NCBI RefSeq assembly: GCF_004353905.1
Contig: NZ_SMOD01000049.1
Span: 1 to 54,000 of the forward strand
From: Paraburkholderia guartelaensis
GTDB taxonomy: Bacteria > Pseudomonadota > Gammaproteobacteria > Burkholderiales > Burkholderiaceae
Direction: 5' to 3'
Length of the DNA stretch: 54,000 nucleotides
This document shows positions 18,410-25,965 of the stretch, piece by piece. The position numbers and the translations under genes were made by a program. Below the pieces are notes generated by a model. It searched no databases. It was not told where the DNA came from and saw only the letters and a list, made by a program, of their open reading frames with translations. Each line of letters opens with the position of its first letter. The stretch's first letter is position 1.

Positions 18410-18586
18410 CTTCAGCAAGTCATTCGAGAGTCTACTGGCAACTTAAAGTAAATTCTAGGATTTCTGCCTCAGACGTTGTCAGTTCACAACCAATTGGCCG
18501 AACGGATAAGGATTCGACGCAATGCGGTGGATTGGCGAGCGGTCGAATTGGCTGGATTGCTATGTTTCAACGACGGCGGAAATCAA

Positions 18587-18600
18587 TCTCCACGTGGAGA
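18587..18600. repeat. parS-like palindrome 2
   Basis: TCTCCACGTGGAGA, identical to copy 1 and 191 bp from it; flanks extend the symmetry to ATCTCCACGTGGAGAT. Confidence 0.75.
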
Positions 18601-18769
18601 TCGCAGATTGCTATCGAAGGTGATGAGTCGGTCTGCTAGCGGGTCGATGAGTCACAACATCTTTGCACCGCCGTGTAATGCGCGCGTGACGATGGGTAGA
18701 AGATTTGAGTTGGGCGAAAGTGCTGGAGTGGAGTTTCCTGGCGGAAGGAGATGAGGAGCATCGCACAAA

Positions 18770-18783
18770 TCTCCACGTGGAGA
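18770..18783. repeat. parS-like palindrome 3
   Basis: TCTCCACGTGGAGA, 183 bp from copy 2. With flanks, AATCTCCACGTGGAGATT is an 18-bp perfect palindrome. Confidence 0.75.
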
Positions 18784-18871
18784 TTCGTCGGCTTGAGCTC
18801 GATCTGCCCTGTGCTGTGAGTGTGATCGGGGTGAACTAGGAACGATCCGACCTGTGCGTGTGACTATCGAA

Positions 18872-18885
18872 TCTCCACGTGGAGA
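18872..18885. repeat. parS-like palindrome 4 (longest symmetry)
   Basis: TCTCCACGTGGAGA, 102 bp from copy 3. Here the perfect palindrome extends to 20 bp, GAATCTCCACGTGGAGATTC, probably the full consensus. Confidence 0.78.
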
Positions 18886-19021
18886 TTCATCAACCGGCAT
18901 TCGCGAGGAATGCTCCTGCGCGAGCAGGTGGTATCCAAGATGGGATGTGACAGCAAGCGGGTACTGTCCACTAAGAGCATGGCGCTGAACCCGCACGCGT
19001 TTGATCATTTGAAGCGGCGAC

Positions 19022-19035
19022 TCTCCACGTGGAGA
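19022..19035. repeat. parS-like palindrome 5
   Basis: TCTCCACGTGGAGA, 150 bp from copy 4 and the furthest from parA. The flanks are less symmetric (C before, TC after). Confidence 0.75.
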
Positions 19036-19268
19036 TCAACGCGAGCAGCACGAACTAACGGAATGGCATCAGCATCCACAGCGCCCCGAGACGAAGCGTG
19101 AACACCACTCCGAGGCACTCAACCAGTCAAAGCCTGGCGCTTCAAAGAAAGCGAGTCTCCTTAACACGCAGGAGTCTCAAAATATATATTTGGCTACGAT
19201 TTCTAGATAATTATATTTAGCCAAATTTCCTTGCACGCAGCCCGCGTTCACACACAGCAAAACGCCCC

Positions 19269-19295
19269 CAAAAAAACGGCGGCCGAAGCCGCCGT
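19269..19295 (-). terminator. Rho-independent terminator after rep
   Basis: On the minus strand ACGGCGGC-TTCG-GCCGCCGT (19295-19276) is a perfect stem with a stable TTCG loop followed by seven consecutive T (counting the stem's last base). It begins 20 bp past the rep stop codon. Confidence 0.88.
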
Positions 19296-19314
19296 CTCGT
19301 TACCTTCATCGCCT

Positions 19315-20688
19315 TCACTCGTCCCGCGTTTTCAACGCAAGATCGATTTCGGCAGCCTGCAAGCCTTCGCCCCCAGCCGGTGCCTGTTGTCCGCTCAACA
19401 GGAATTCGAGCAGGTCGGCAGCAGTCGGCTGGCCCCAGGTGTCCAGCACCACCCAACGGAAGAAGTTCGTTGATGCCATCTTGCTTGGCACTTTCGCCGT
19501 CGACACCTTGAGCTTGTCCATGCCGACCGTCTCGTTGTAGCGCTTGATCAGCGCAGTCTGGTCGTCGTATTCAAGTTCATTGAAGTAGGCGCGCGCCTCA
19601 TTGATCTTCGCGGCGATATAGCGGTCCTTCACCTGATCCTGACTTTCGCGCGCGCGGCCGGCGTCGGCGGCAGGCGAGGCGGCATTCGCACCTGGCAACT
19701 CGTAGCCCTCAGTCAGCGCCTTGCGGAAATACGCCGCAACGTTAGCGAGCGGCGCTGCGTTTTTCTGCGCCACCCGCGCCGCGGTATAAGCGACCGCCGT
19801 GCGAATCTTGTCCTCACCGTACTGCTTGAGCAGGCGCCGCGCCTCGGAAACCGGAATGCTGAACTTCGACATCTCGCCGATCAGCAGCGTTTCGTTTGCG
19901 CGCAGTTCCTGGGACGGATCAGTCTCCGGCTTGCGGGTCACACGGAACTGCAGGGCGACGACCGAGCGTCCCACCTTGTGCTCGATGAGCTCGAAATTGT
20001 GATCCGAAATCTCGTTGACTTCCTTGATGCAGGGCACCAGCACACGGCTCTTGAACTGCTTGTAGAGCTTGTACGATTGCGCCGAAGTATCCTGCCCAAG
20101 GATCAGGTCACGCAGCGTCGCGAGCGGGAAGCGCGCCGTCACACCCACAGCCTCGTAGCGAACGACGTTCTCCCAAAGCGCGAGCGAATGCGCCTTCCTG
20201 AACTGACGCGTGATGCGCATGTCGATCATCGCGTAGATTTCAGGATTGAGCAGTTCGCCGCGAATCTGCTCGGAGAAGGTGTAGCGCAAGACCGATCGCT
20301 CGAGCTCGGCACCGGCAAGCAAACCGGACGCCTTCCAGATGCTGCGCTTGTCCTGCGTGAGGTAGTCCCAGTTGACGACCGTGCTGATGAGCGAGTTGAT
20401 CGTTTCTTTGACGTACTCGGTGTTGTTGCTGTTCAGATCGACGTCCTGGGAGAGGGCGGAGATCGTGATCTCGAACGACGAGCGGCCGCGGTCGAGGGAA
20501 TCCTGGCGAATGGCGTTCTTGATCAGCGAGCTGAACATCTTGCGCTGCTGCAGGCTGATCGATCCGGACTTCGGTGCGATATGAATCGCCGGAACGGCCT
20601 TGCGGAACAGATCAGGCGGCTGGCCTTGCTGGAATACGAGTGCACCTTGTTTGTCGGCGTCGCCGGCTTCGGCCTTTTTTCTTGCCAT
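19315..20688 (-). CDS. replication initiator protein, Rep_3 (RepB/RepA) family
   Basis: 457-residue initiator. The region about residues 40-260 resembles the two winged-helix domains of Rep_3 proteins: ISLQQRKMFSSLIKNAI, YVKETINSLISTVVNWDYL, LNPEIYAMIDMRITRQFRKAHSLALWENVVRY (the conserved Y-L-x-R-F-x-S/alW-E block) and FKSRVLVPCIKEVNEISDHNFELI. The C-terminal 180 residues are an extra domain of unknown role. The ATG at 20688 has only a weak ribosome site (GTGGG). The iteron field immediately upstream is its expected binding region, and parAB follows downstream, the layout seen on Burkholderia secondary chromosomes and megaplasmids. Confidence 0.88.
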   Translation of the reverse strand: MARKKAEAGDADKQGALVFQQGQPPDLFRKAVPAIHIAPKSGSISLQQRKMFSSLIKNAIRQDSLDRGRSSFEITISALSQDVDLNSNNTEYVKETINSLISTVVNWDYLTQDKRSIWKASGLLAGAELERSVLRYTFSEQIRGELLNPEIYAMIDMRITRQFRKAHSLALWENVVRYEAVGVTARFPLATLRDLILGQDTSAQSYKLYKQFKSRVLVPCIKEVNEISDHNFELIEHKVGRSVVALQFRVTRKPETDPSQELRANETLLIGEMSKFSIPVSEARRLLKQYGEDKIRTAVAYTAARVAQKNAAPLANVAAYFRKALTEGYELPGANAASPAADAGRARESQDQVKDRYIAAKINEARAYFNELEYDDQTALIKRYNETVGMDKLKVSTAKVPSKMASTNFFRWVVLDTWGQPTAADLLEFLLSGQQAPAGGEGLQAAEIDLALKTRDE

Positions 20689-21465
20689 ATGACCCACGAT
20701 GAAAGGGAACCTGGTCGGTTGGTAACTGTATACCAACCGACCAGGTGACTCAAGGCCGCGAACGCAATCGTGACGTGGCACGACACCAAAGGGCGACGAG
20801 CATTGACAGCCGCTGATTCTCTGCCTCGACGGCCACCGCGAAGCGCTCCGCAGCGCTCAGAGCAGATCCCGCGCATGAACCCATAACTGGTGACCTTTGT
20901 ATCGCCGAACCCGGAAACGCGTCCCATAGCTCGTGACCTTTAGGCAGGATGTGAGTACTCACTCAGTGAATTGAGCTTCGACAGGTAGCCATCCATGGGA
21001 TTTTTCACGCCGCTAGTCGGGCTGTAGCTCGGAGCAGGTGGGCCAAGCGAAGCCACGTTCCTGACGCCCATAAATGGTGACCTGAGCTGGCTCCCATAGA
21101 TGGCTACCCACACAGAGGCAAAATACGGCTCCGGAGATCCGCGAATCAGCAGTTGCCCCCATAGCTGGTGACCCATACCGGATCCCATAGGCTGTTACCT
21201 TGGTCGAGCTGGCGTCTCCACATGCAAGGATTCATGCGGGGGAGCCGATTCGTCGCTCGATGACGCAGGAATTCCTCTCCCGCGAAGCCACCATATCTGG
21301 TTACCCAAGCCGATTCCCAAAGACGGTTACCTGAATCCAGACGAGCAGGCCTCTAAAACGCCTTCAGGAACGGCGCCCGCCCCATAAGCGGCGACCTTCC
21401 ATGACTCCCATAAACGGCGACCTGAAGGCAAAACCGCTCCTTTTCCCATAGTGGGCGACCTTCCC

Positions 21466-21524
21466 CCCATATCCACAACCCGTAAACCCCATGCCCGGCT
21501 ACCGAAGTCCCATATCCACAACCC
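21466..21524. other. two DnaA-box-like elements fused to iterons
   Basis: Two identical stretches CCCATATCCACAACCC (21466-21481 and 21509-21524) combine the iteron start with ATATCCACA, one mismatch from the DnaA box TTATCCACA. They may let DnaA assist Rep at the origin. Confidence 0.4.
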
Positions 21525-21599
21525 CGAATTCCCATACCCGGGACCGCAAATCCCATAACGCGCCACCAAATCGGCCGCAAAGCCTTGCCTGGTAAGGGT

Positions 21600-21665
21600 T
21601 TGAGGCGCCTAAAGGTTTACTAAAGTTGTTAAAGCGTAAAAGGTAAACACTGAAACACGCGTTCG
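21600..21665. other. candidate DNA-unwinding element
   Basis: A relatively AT-rich stretch inside the iteron field contains the repeated words CTAAAGGTTTAC, TTAAAGCGTAAAAGG and TAAACAC. It interrupts the otherwise regular iterons (none between 21568 and 21680), which is where an origin would open. Confidence 0.35.
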
Positions 21666-22200
21666 ATGAGAAAGACGTCTCCCAAAACCGGGGACCTTAA
21701 TGCATGTGAGTGGTCACCAACCTCCGTAACCCCATTCCTGGTTACCTAGCCGGTCTATCAATGCTCTGCGGGCACCATAGAGCATTACCTAAGCCCCCTC
21801 TTCTTGAGAATCAACATTTAGAGCGGTAAGCATCTCATTGATTTGTTAGAAAAAACACTTGGATGGTCTCCGCCTATGGTGCTGTTCTTCGCTCAAAGGT
21901 AACTGCCTATGGGATCGGCTCAACTGCTACAGAACCCTGCGGAACGCGGCCACGAAGCGTCCTGCCCGCCCTGGACGCCCACTCAATCCAGCTCGCAGGA
22001 ACTAGCAACCTGGAGAACGCACGCGTGAGCCAACCGTTCTTCCCATTTCCGGTTACCCACCTCAGGTCACCAAATATGGGATCAGCCAAAGGTCCACATG
22101 AGCGGCGACCCAAAGCGATCCCGGAAAGCCCGGAGGAAACCGGGCAAGGTGCACTGCACAAAGACCACCGGTGACCTACGGGCCGCCGAGTACCCCGATC

Positions 22201-22515
22201 TCAGTCTGAATTCGCGGGAAAGGTCACCGCGGCCGCGGTGTGCTGCGGCAGGCAATCGCTGCGGTACACGTCCGCGAGACGCTGCTGCGCGGCTTCGATA
22301 TCGGCGGGATAGTTCTCGTTGTCCTCGTTCGGTTCGTAGCCTACCGCCTCGAGTTCCTTGAGTTCCCGTATCAGGTCCGCATGCGTGACCTCGTGGGCCG
22401 GTTTGACGAACGGGTAGCTGTGGCATTCCTGCTGAGTCAGATGCGGCGCGGCGACCGCACTTACGCTCAACGCTCCCACAAACGGCACCCATACGAACTT
22501 CAGCCATGACCTCAT
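22201..22515 (-). CDS. DUF4148 family exported protein
   Basis: 104-residue protein with a signal peptide (residues 1-22, ending AVAA) and the DUF4148 core VTHADLIRELKELEAVGYEP followed by NYPADIEAAQQRLAD. AAGGAGG precedes the ATG at 22515. DUF4148 proteins are abundant short periplasmic proteins of Burkholderiaceae with unknown function. Transcribed divergently from the sensor kinase gene at 22949, it may be part of that system's regulon. A second DUF4148 gene closes the same cluster at 28297-28581. Confidence 0.8.
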   Translation of the reverse strand: MRSWLKFVWVPFVGALSVSAVAAPHLTQQECHSYPFVKPAHEVTHADLIRELKELEAVGYEPNEDNENYPADIEAAQQRLADVYRSDCLPQHTAAAVTFPANSD

Positions 22516-22948
22516 GATGAATCCTCCTTTTGATGAACCCGCAACGAAATGACAAAGCGCGAACGCGCGAAAAAGCGGATTCGAGGATAAGGAGATGCCG
22601 ATGCAGGATCGGGCTCAGCCGAATGACAGAAGGTTCATCTACCCCACTCGCGCGTGACGAGAGACCTCGCGTACGCACGAATTGACAAAATGACAGGTGC
22701 GCGTCACGCGCCAGTAAGAAGATGACGCGCTCTTCATTGCCGTGATGCCGTTGTGTCGAGAGCGCGCCACTAAGATGGCCAGGCACGAGCGCATCCGCGT
22801 TCGTGGGTTCGCCAGTGAGTCGTCGAGCCGACCATTCATTGCCATCGGGGGTAGCCATGCCAGTCAGCGAGAAAGCAACGCACGCACGGAGCACGGCCGC
22901 ACGCGTGCCGGCCTTGCACGACTCGGGGCCCCGCATGCGAGGCGCGCG
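22516..22948. promoter_or_regulatory. divergent promoter region between DUF4148 gene and sensor kinase
   Basis: About 430 bp. The kinase frame stays open back to an ATG at 22742, but that part reads as basic, low-complexity sequence without a domain. A TTGACA (22682-22687) is the best -35-like word for the kinase transcript, without a good -10. Nothing else is recognised. Confidence 0.35.
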
Positions 22949-24430
22949 GTGAACCTGCCCGCCTGGGTCGCGCTCGGGCGTGGCTTGTTCGTTCCGGCGT
23001 CGTCGCCGGCGCTGCCGGACGTGCGGGACATTGGCCGCGACCACTGGCAGACGACCACGTTCCGCTGGTTCACCGCTTACGCCGCGATTTTCTCGCTCGC
23101 GTTCATGGCGCTGCTCGGCGTGATCGAATATTCCGTGACGCGCGCCATGATGCGCGAAACCGACAGCGGCCTGCGCTGGCAACTGCGCTACTTCGATTCG
23201 CGCAGCGACGGGAGCCTTGCCGGCGCCATCGACGCGCGCCTCAGACGTCCCGACCGGCGCGACAACTTCTACGGTCTGTTCGCCCCGGACGGACGCTGGC
23301 TCGCCGGCGATATCCGCGTGATCCCCACGGGTCTGGCGCTGGGACACTACGGCCAGTCGCACGAGCACACGCGCGGCCAGACGTTCGTGCTCGATCCCGG
23401 TTCCGTGCGATCGTCCCTGCGCGCCATGGGCGAGATTCGCCCCGATGGCGCGCGCCTCGTCGTCGCGCGCACGCTCTCCGACGTGCGCCACGTTCATGAC
23501 GAACTGATGAAGGCACTGATCGGCGGCGGCCTCTTGTGTCTCACCGGCAGCCTGTGCGCCGGACTCGTGCTGAGCATGCGGCAGATCCGGCGCGTGGCCC
23601 AGATCAAGCGCGCCACGCGACGCATCGCGAACGGCGACCTCGCAATGCGGCTGCCGGTCGCCGGGCGCGACGAACTCGACATGCTCGCGCATCTCGTGAA
23701 CCGCATGCTCGACGAAGTCGAGCGCCTGATGGGCGAGGTGAAGAGCGCTTGCGACGGCATCGCCCACGATCTGCGCACACCGCTCACGCGCTTGCGCCTG
23801 CGCCTCTCACACGCCGCCGAAGCGATGGAGCAGCGCGGCGAGGCGGTGCTCGCCGACGTGCTGGTCGGCGCGCGAGGGGAGGCCGATGCCGTGCTCGACC
23901 GTTTCTCTGCACTGCTACGAATTTCGGAGATCGGCGCCATTGATCGGCGCCGCGGCTTTGCGAGTGTGGCCCTGTCCGATCTCGTGCACGAGCTATGCGA
24001 ACTCTACGCCCCGCTTGCCGAGGAAAAAGCCATCGACATGTACGTCAGCGTCGCGCCGGTCGAACCCATTCACGCCGACCGCGCGCTGCTCTTCGAAGCG
24101 TTGAGCAATCTGCTCGACAACGCCATCAAATTCGCGCCGCGCGGCGGCGCGGTGCAGGTCGAGTTGCGCGCGGACTCGCGCGGACCGCAGCTCGACATCA
24201 CCGACAACGGACCCGGCATCGCGCCCGGAGAGCGCGACGCGGTGCTGGGGCGCTTCTATCGCAGCGAGCGCACCCGCCACCTCCCTGGCACGGGCCTCGG
24301 GCTCGGCATCGTTTCGGCGATCGTGCGGCTGCACGATTTTCGCCTTGCCATTGGCGAGGCGAAGCCGGGGACGATCGTCACGATCGACTGCTGGACGCAT
24401 CAAGCGCGCCACGGCCAAACGGGTCCGTGA
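22949..24430 (+). CDS. sensor histidine kinase (module 1)
   Basis: 493-residue inner-membrane kinase. Order: transmembrane helix (TTTFRWFTAYAAIFSLAFMALLGVIEY), periplasmic domain of about 130 residues, second helix (LIGGGLLCLTGSLCAGLVL), HAMP domain (RRIANGDLAMRLPVAGRDELDMLAHLVNRMLDE), H-box CDGIAHDLRTPL (phospho-acceptor H273), N-box LDNAIKFAPRGG, G1 DNGPGIAPG, G2 GTGLGLGI. The GTG at 22949 is chosen for its GAGG six bases upstream; GTG 23021 or the open frame back to 22742 are alternatives. Only 3 bp separate it from the next gene, an OmpR-like regulator that cannot be phosphorylated normally, so its real partner may be the intact regulator at 25276. Close paralogue of the kinase at 25966. 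Confidence 0.88.
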   Translation: MNLPAWVALGRGLFVPASSPALPDVRDIGRDHWQTTTFRWFTAYAAIFSLAFMALLGVIEYSVTRAMMRETDSGLRWQLRYFDSRSDGSLAGAIDARLRRPDRRDNFYGLFAPDGRWLAGDIRVIPTGLALGHYGQSHEHTRGQTFVLDPGSVRSSLRAMGEIRPDGARLVVARTLSDVRHVHDELMKALIGGGLLCLTGSLCAGLVLSMRQIRRVAQIKRATRRIANGDLAMRLPVAGRDELDMLAHLVNRMLDEVERLMGEVKSACDGIAHDLRTPLTRLRLRLSHAAEAMEQRGEAVLADVLVGARGEADAVLDRFSALLRISEIGAIDRRRGFASVALSDLVHELCELYAPLAEEKAIDMYVSVAPVEPIHADRALLFEALSNLLDNAIKFAPRGGAVQVELRADSRGPQLDITDNGPGIAPGERDAVLGRFYRSERTRHLPGTGLGLGIVSAIVRLHDFRLAIGEAKPGTIVTIDCWTHQARHGQTGP

Positions 24431-24433
24431 CCG

Positions 24434-25132
24434 ATGAGACTCCTGCTGTGCTCGTCATCGGCTGCCGAGCGAGGTTACCTTTACAAGGCGTTGAGCGAGA
24501 GCCTGAATAGCGTCGAGGTTGCCGATAACGTCGAGTACGCCGTCTATCTCGCGTCGCAGGAGCCATTCGATACGGTGTTCCTCTGCGCTGCCGCGCCTGA
24601 GGCGCACGATGGCATCGCCAGTGCGCTTGCGGCTTTCACGCGCTTGCCCGACGCGCCGGCGATCGTCGTCGCGCTCGCGCGCGCGACACCCGCGGACTGC
24701 GCGCGCCTTCTGCGCGCGGGTGCCGATGCGTGCTTCGTGCAGCCCTGGTCCATTATCGAAATTCAGGAGCGCATGCTCGCGCTGCGCCGTGGCGCGCTCG
24801 TTCACGCGAGCGCGCCGCTCGTGCGCCTCGACCCGTCCACGCGCGACCTCGTGGAAGGCGTCCGGCGCGTGCCGCTCACCACGCGCGAGTATCTGCTCGT
24901 CGAATGCCTGCTGCGCCATGCGGGCGCGCCCGTCGCGCGCGAGCAGTTGATCCGCTATGCGTGGCCCGACAAAGCCGACGTCGAGCCGTCGAGCGTGAAC
25001 CTCGTCGTGTCGCGTCTGCGGCGCAAACTCGCGTCGCACGGCGCGCATGCGAACGTGGAGACGGTGAACCGCTACGGCTATCAACTCGATCTGCACGCGC
25101 GAGAGGCAATCATCGGCGTAATCGATACGTAA
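24434..25132 (+). CDS. OmpR-like regulator with degenerate receiver (module 1)
   Basis: 232 residues. The C-terminal winged helix is typical OmpR/PhoB: LTTREYLLVECLLRHAGAPVAREQLIRYAW...SSVNLVVSRLRRKL...NRYGYQL. The N-terminal domain keeps the receiver length and the segment LRAGADACF but has lost all key residues: the acidic pair is Ser-Ser (about S7-S8), the phospho-Asp position in FDTVFLC is Cys (C51) and the conserved Lys before Pro is Gln (FVQPW, Q103). It should bind DNA independently of phosphorylation, or be controlled by ligand or protein contact. It follows the kinase gene by 3 bp. The regulator at 27430 is a paralogue with the same losses. Confidence 0.85.
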   Translation: MRLLLCSSSAAERGYLYKALSESLNSVEVADNVEYAVYLASQEPFDTVFLCAAAPEAHDGIASALAAFTRLPDAPAIVVALARATPADCARLLRAGADACFVQPWSIIEIQERMLALRRGALVHASAPLVRLDPSTRDLVEGVRRVPLTTREYLLVECLLRHAGAPVAREQLIRYAWPDKADVEPSSVNLVVSRLRRKLASHGAHANVETVNRYGYQLDLHAREAIIGVIDT

Positions 25133-25275
25133 GCACCCAGGCACCGCGCGCGACTGTATTGCTGTTGCAACCTTAAATTTAATTTCATGAAAGGAATCGC
25201 GGCGCGGCGCGGACGCAACGGTAAACTCGAGGCTCTTGAATAGTCGTGCCGCCGGCACGACGGAGTGCGAGAAAG
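25133..25275 (+). promoter_or_regulatory. probable promoter of the second two-component module
   Basis: A 143-bp gap containing a short AT-rich stretch (AACCTTAAATTTAATTTCATG, about 25168-25188), unlike the GC-rich genes around it. No regulator site can be defined. Confidence 0.3.
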
Positions 25276-25959
25276 ATGAGTCAGGTGCGCGTTTTGACGG
25301 TGGAGGACGATGCCGTCACAGCCAACGAGATCGTCAGCGAGCTGACGCAGCGCGGCTTTGCGGTCGAATGGGTCGATAACGGCCGCGACGGCATGGCGCG
25401 CGCGATGAGCGACGAATACGACGCCATTACGCTCGACCGGATGCTGCCGGGCGTGGACGGTCTCTCGATCCTCACGGCCATGCGCACGGTCGGCATTCAA
25501 ACGCCGGTGCTGATGCTGAGCGCGCTCGGCGACGTAGACGAACGCGTGCGCGGCCTGCGGGCAGGCGGCGACGACTATCTCACCAAGCCTTTCGACCCCG
25601 AAGAACTCACCGCGCGCCTGGAGGTGCTGCTGCGCCGCCGCCAGGCCGCGAGCGTCGCTCGCGAGACCGCGCTGCGCGTGGGGCCGCTCGAACTCGACCT
25701 CATTTCGCGCAAGGTGCGCCGCGACGGCGAAGAGGTCGTGCTGCTGCCCACCGAGTATCGCGTGCTCGAATTCATGATGCGCCATGCAGGCAAGACCATC
25801 ACCCGCACCATGCTGTTCGAAGCGGTATGGGGCTATCACTTCGATCCAGGCACCAACCTGATCGACGTGCATATGGGCCGCCTGCGCAAGAAAATCGATC
25901 CGCCGGGCGTGCCGCCGCTCATTCAGACCGTGCGCGGCTCCGGCTACATTCTCGGATAA
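25276..25959 (+). CDS. response regulator, OmpR family, intact receiver (module 2)
   Basis: 227 residues. The receiver is complete: acidic residues E10-D11-D12, phospho-Asp D54 in ITLDRMLPGVDG, Ser in LMLSAL and Lys104 in YLTKPF. The winged-helix domain has LLPTEYRVLEFMMRHAGKTITRTMLFEAVW and NLIDVHMGRLRKKID. The ATG at 25276 is taken from the receiver start and the GAGAAAG upstream; an upstream start would add ten basic residues. It precedes its kinase by 6 bp. It is very similar to the orphan regulator at 34927-35601, suggesting a duplication. Confidence 0.92.
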   Translation: MSQVRVLTVEDDAVTANEIVSELTQRGFAVEWVDNGRDGMARAMSDEYDAITLDRMLPGVDGLSILTAMRTVGIQTPVLMLSALGDVDERVRGLRAGGDDYLTKPFDPEELTARLEVLLRRRQAASVARETALRVGPLELDLISRKVRRDGEEVVLLPTEYRVLEFMMRHAGKTITRTMLFEAVWGYHFDPGTNLIDVHMGRLRKKIDPPGVPPLIQTVRGSGYILG

Positions 25960-25965
25960 ACCGCT

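Larger units (their letters stand above)
18410..19268. other. partition centromere region without protein-coding genes
   Basis: About 860 bp between parA and rep. Apart from parS copies 2-5 I see no gene with a credible ribosome site on either strand. The right end (19175-19230) is AT-rich and holds the inverted repeat ATTTGGCTA (19188-19196) / TAGCCAAAT (19218-19226), which could be an operator, a cruciform or an integration-factor site. The parAB promoter must lie in the left part. Confidence 0.6.
20880..22110. repeat. iteron field of the replication origin (at least 23 degenerate 16-mers)
   Basis: A 16-bp motif with consensus CCCATAnnnGGnnACC recurs. Direct copies start at 20880, 20923, 21067, 21093, 21158, 21184, 21290, 21316, 21381, 21407, 21445, 21466, 21488, 21509, 21531 (one base shorter), 21552, 21681, 21731, 21774, 22042 and 22095. 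Inverted copies (GGTnACnnnnTATGGG type) lie at 21865, 21898 and 22065. Close pairs are often spaced by 26 bp start to start (21067/21093, 21158/21184, 21290/21316, 21381/21407), so sites in a pair sit on nearly the same helix face. Lying directly upstream of the Rep_3 gene, this is the expected binding array for its product. Confidence 0.88.

Noticed and set aside
20880..22110. The repeat field as a CRISPR array.
   Set aside because: Repeats are short, degenerate, in both orientations and irregularly spaced; no cas genes are nearby. A Rep gene next to them explains them as iterons.
22082..23767. A 561-codon minus-strand frame spanning the iterons and the kinase 5' part.
   Set aside because: It runs through the DUF4148 gene in another frame and opposite the kinase; its composition is shadow-like.
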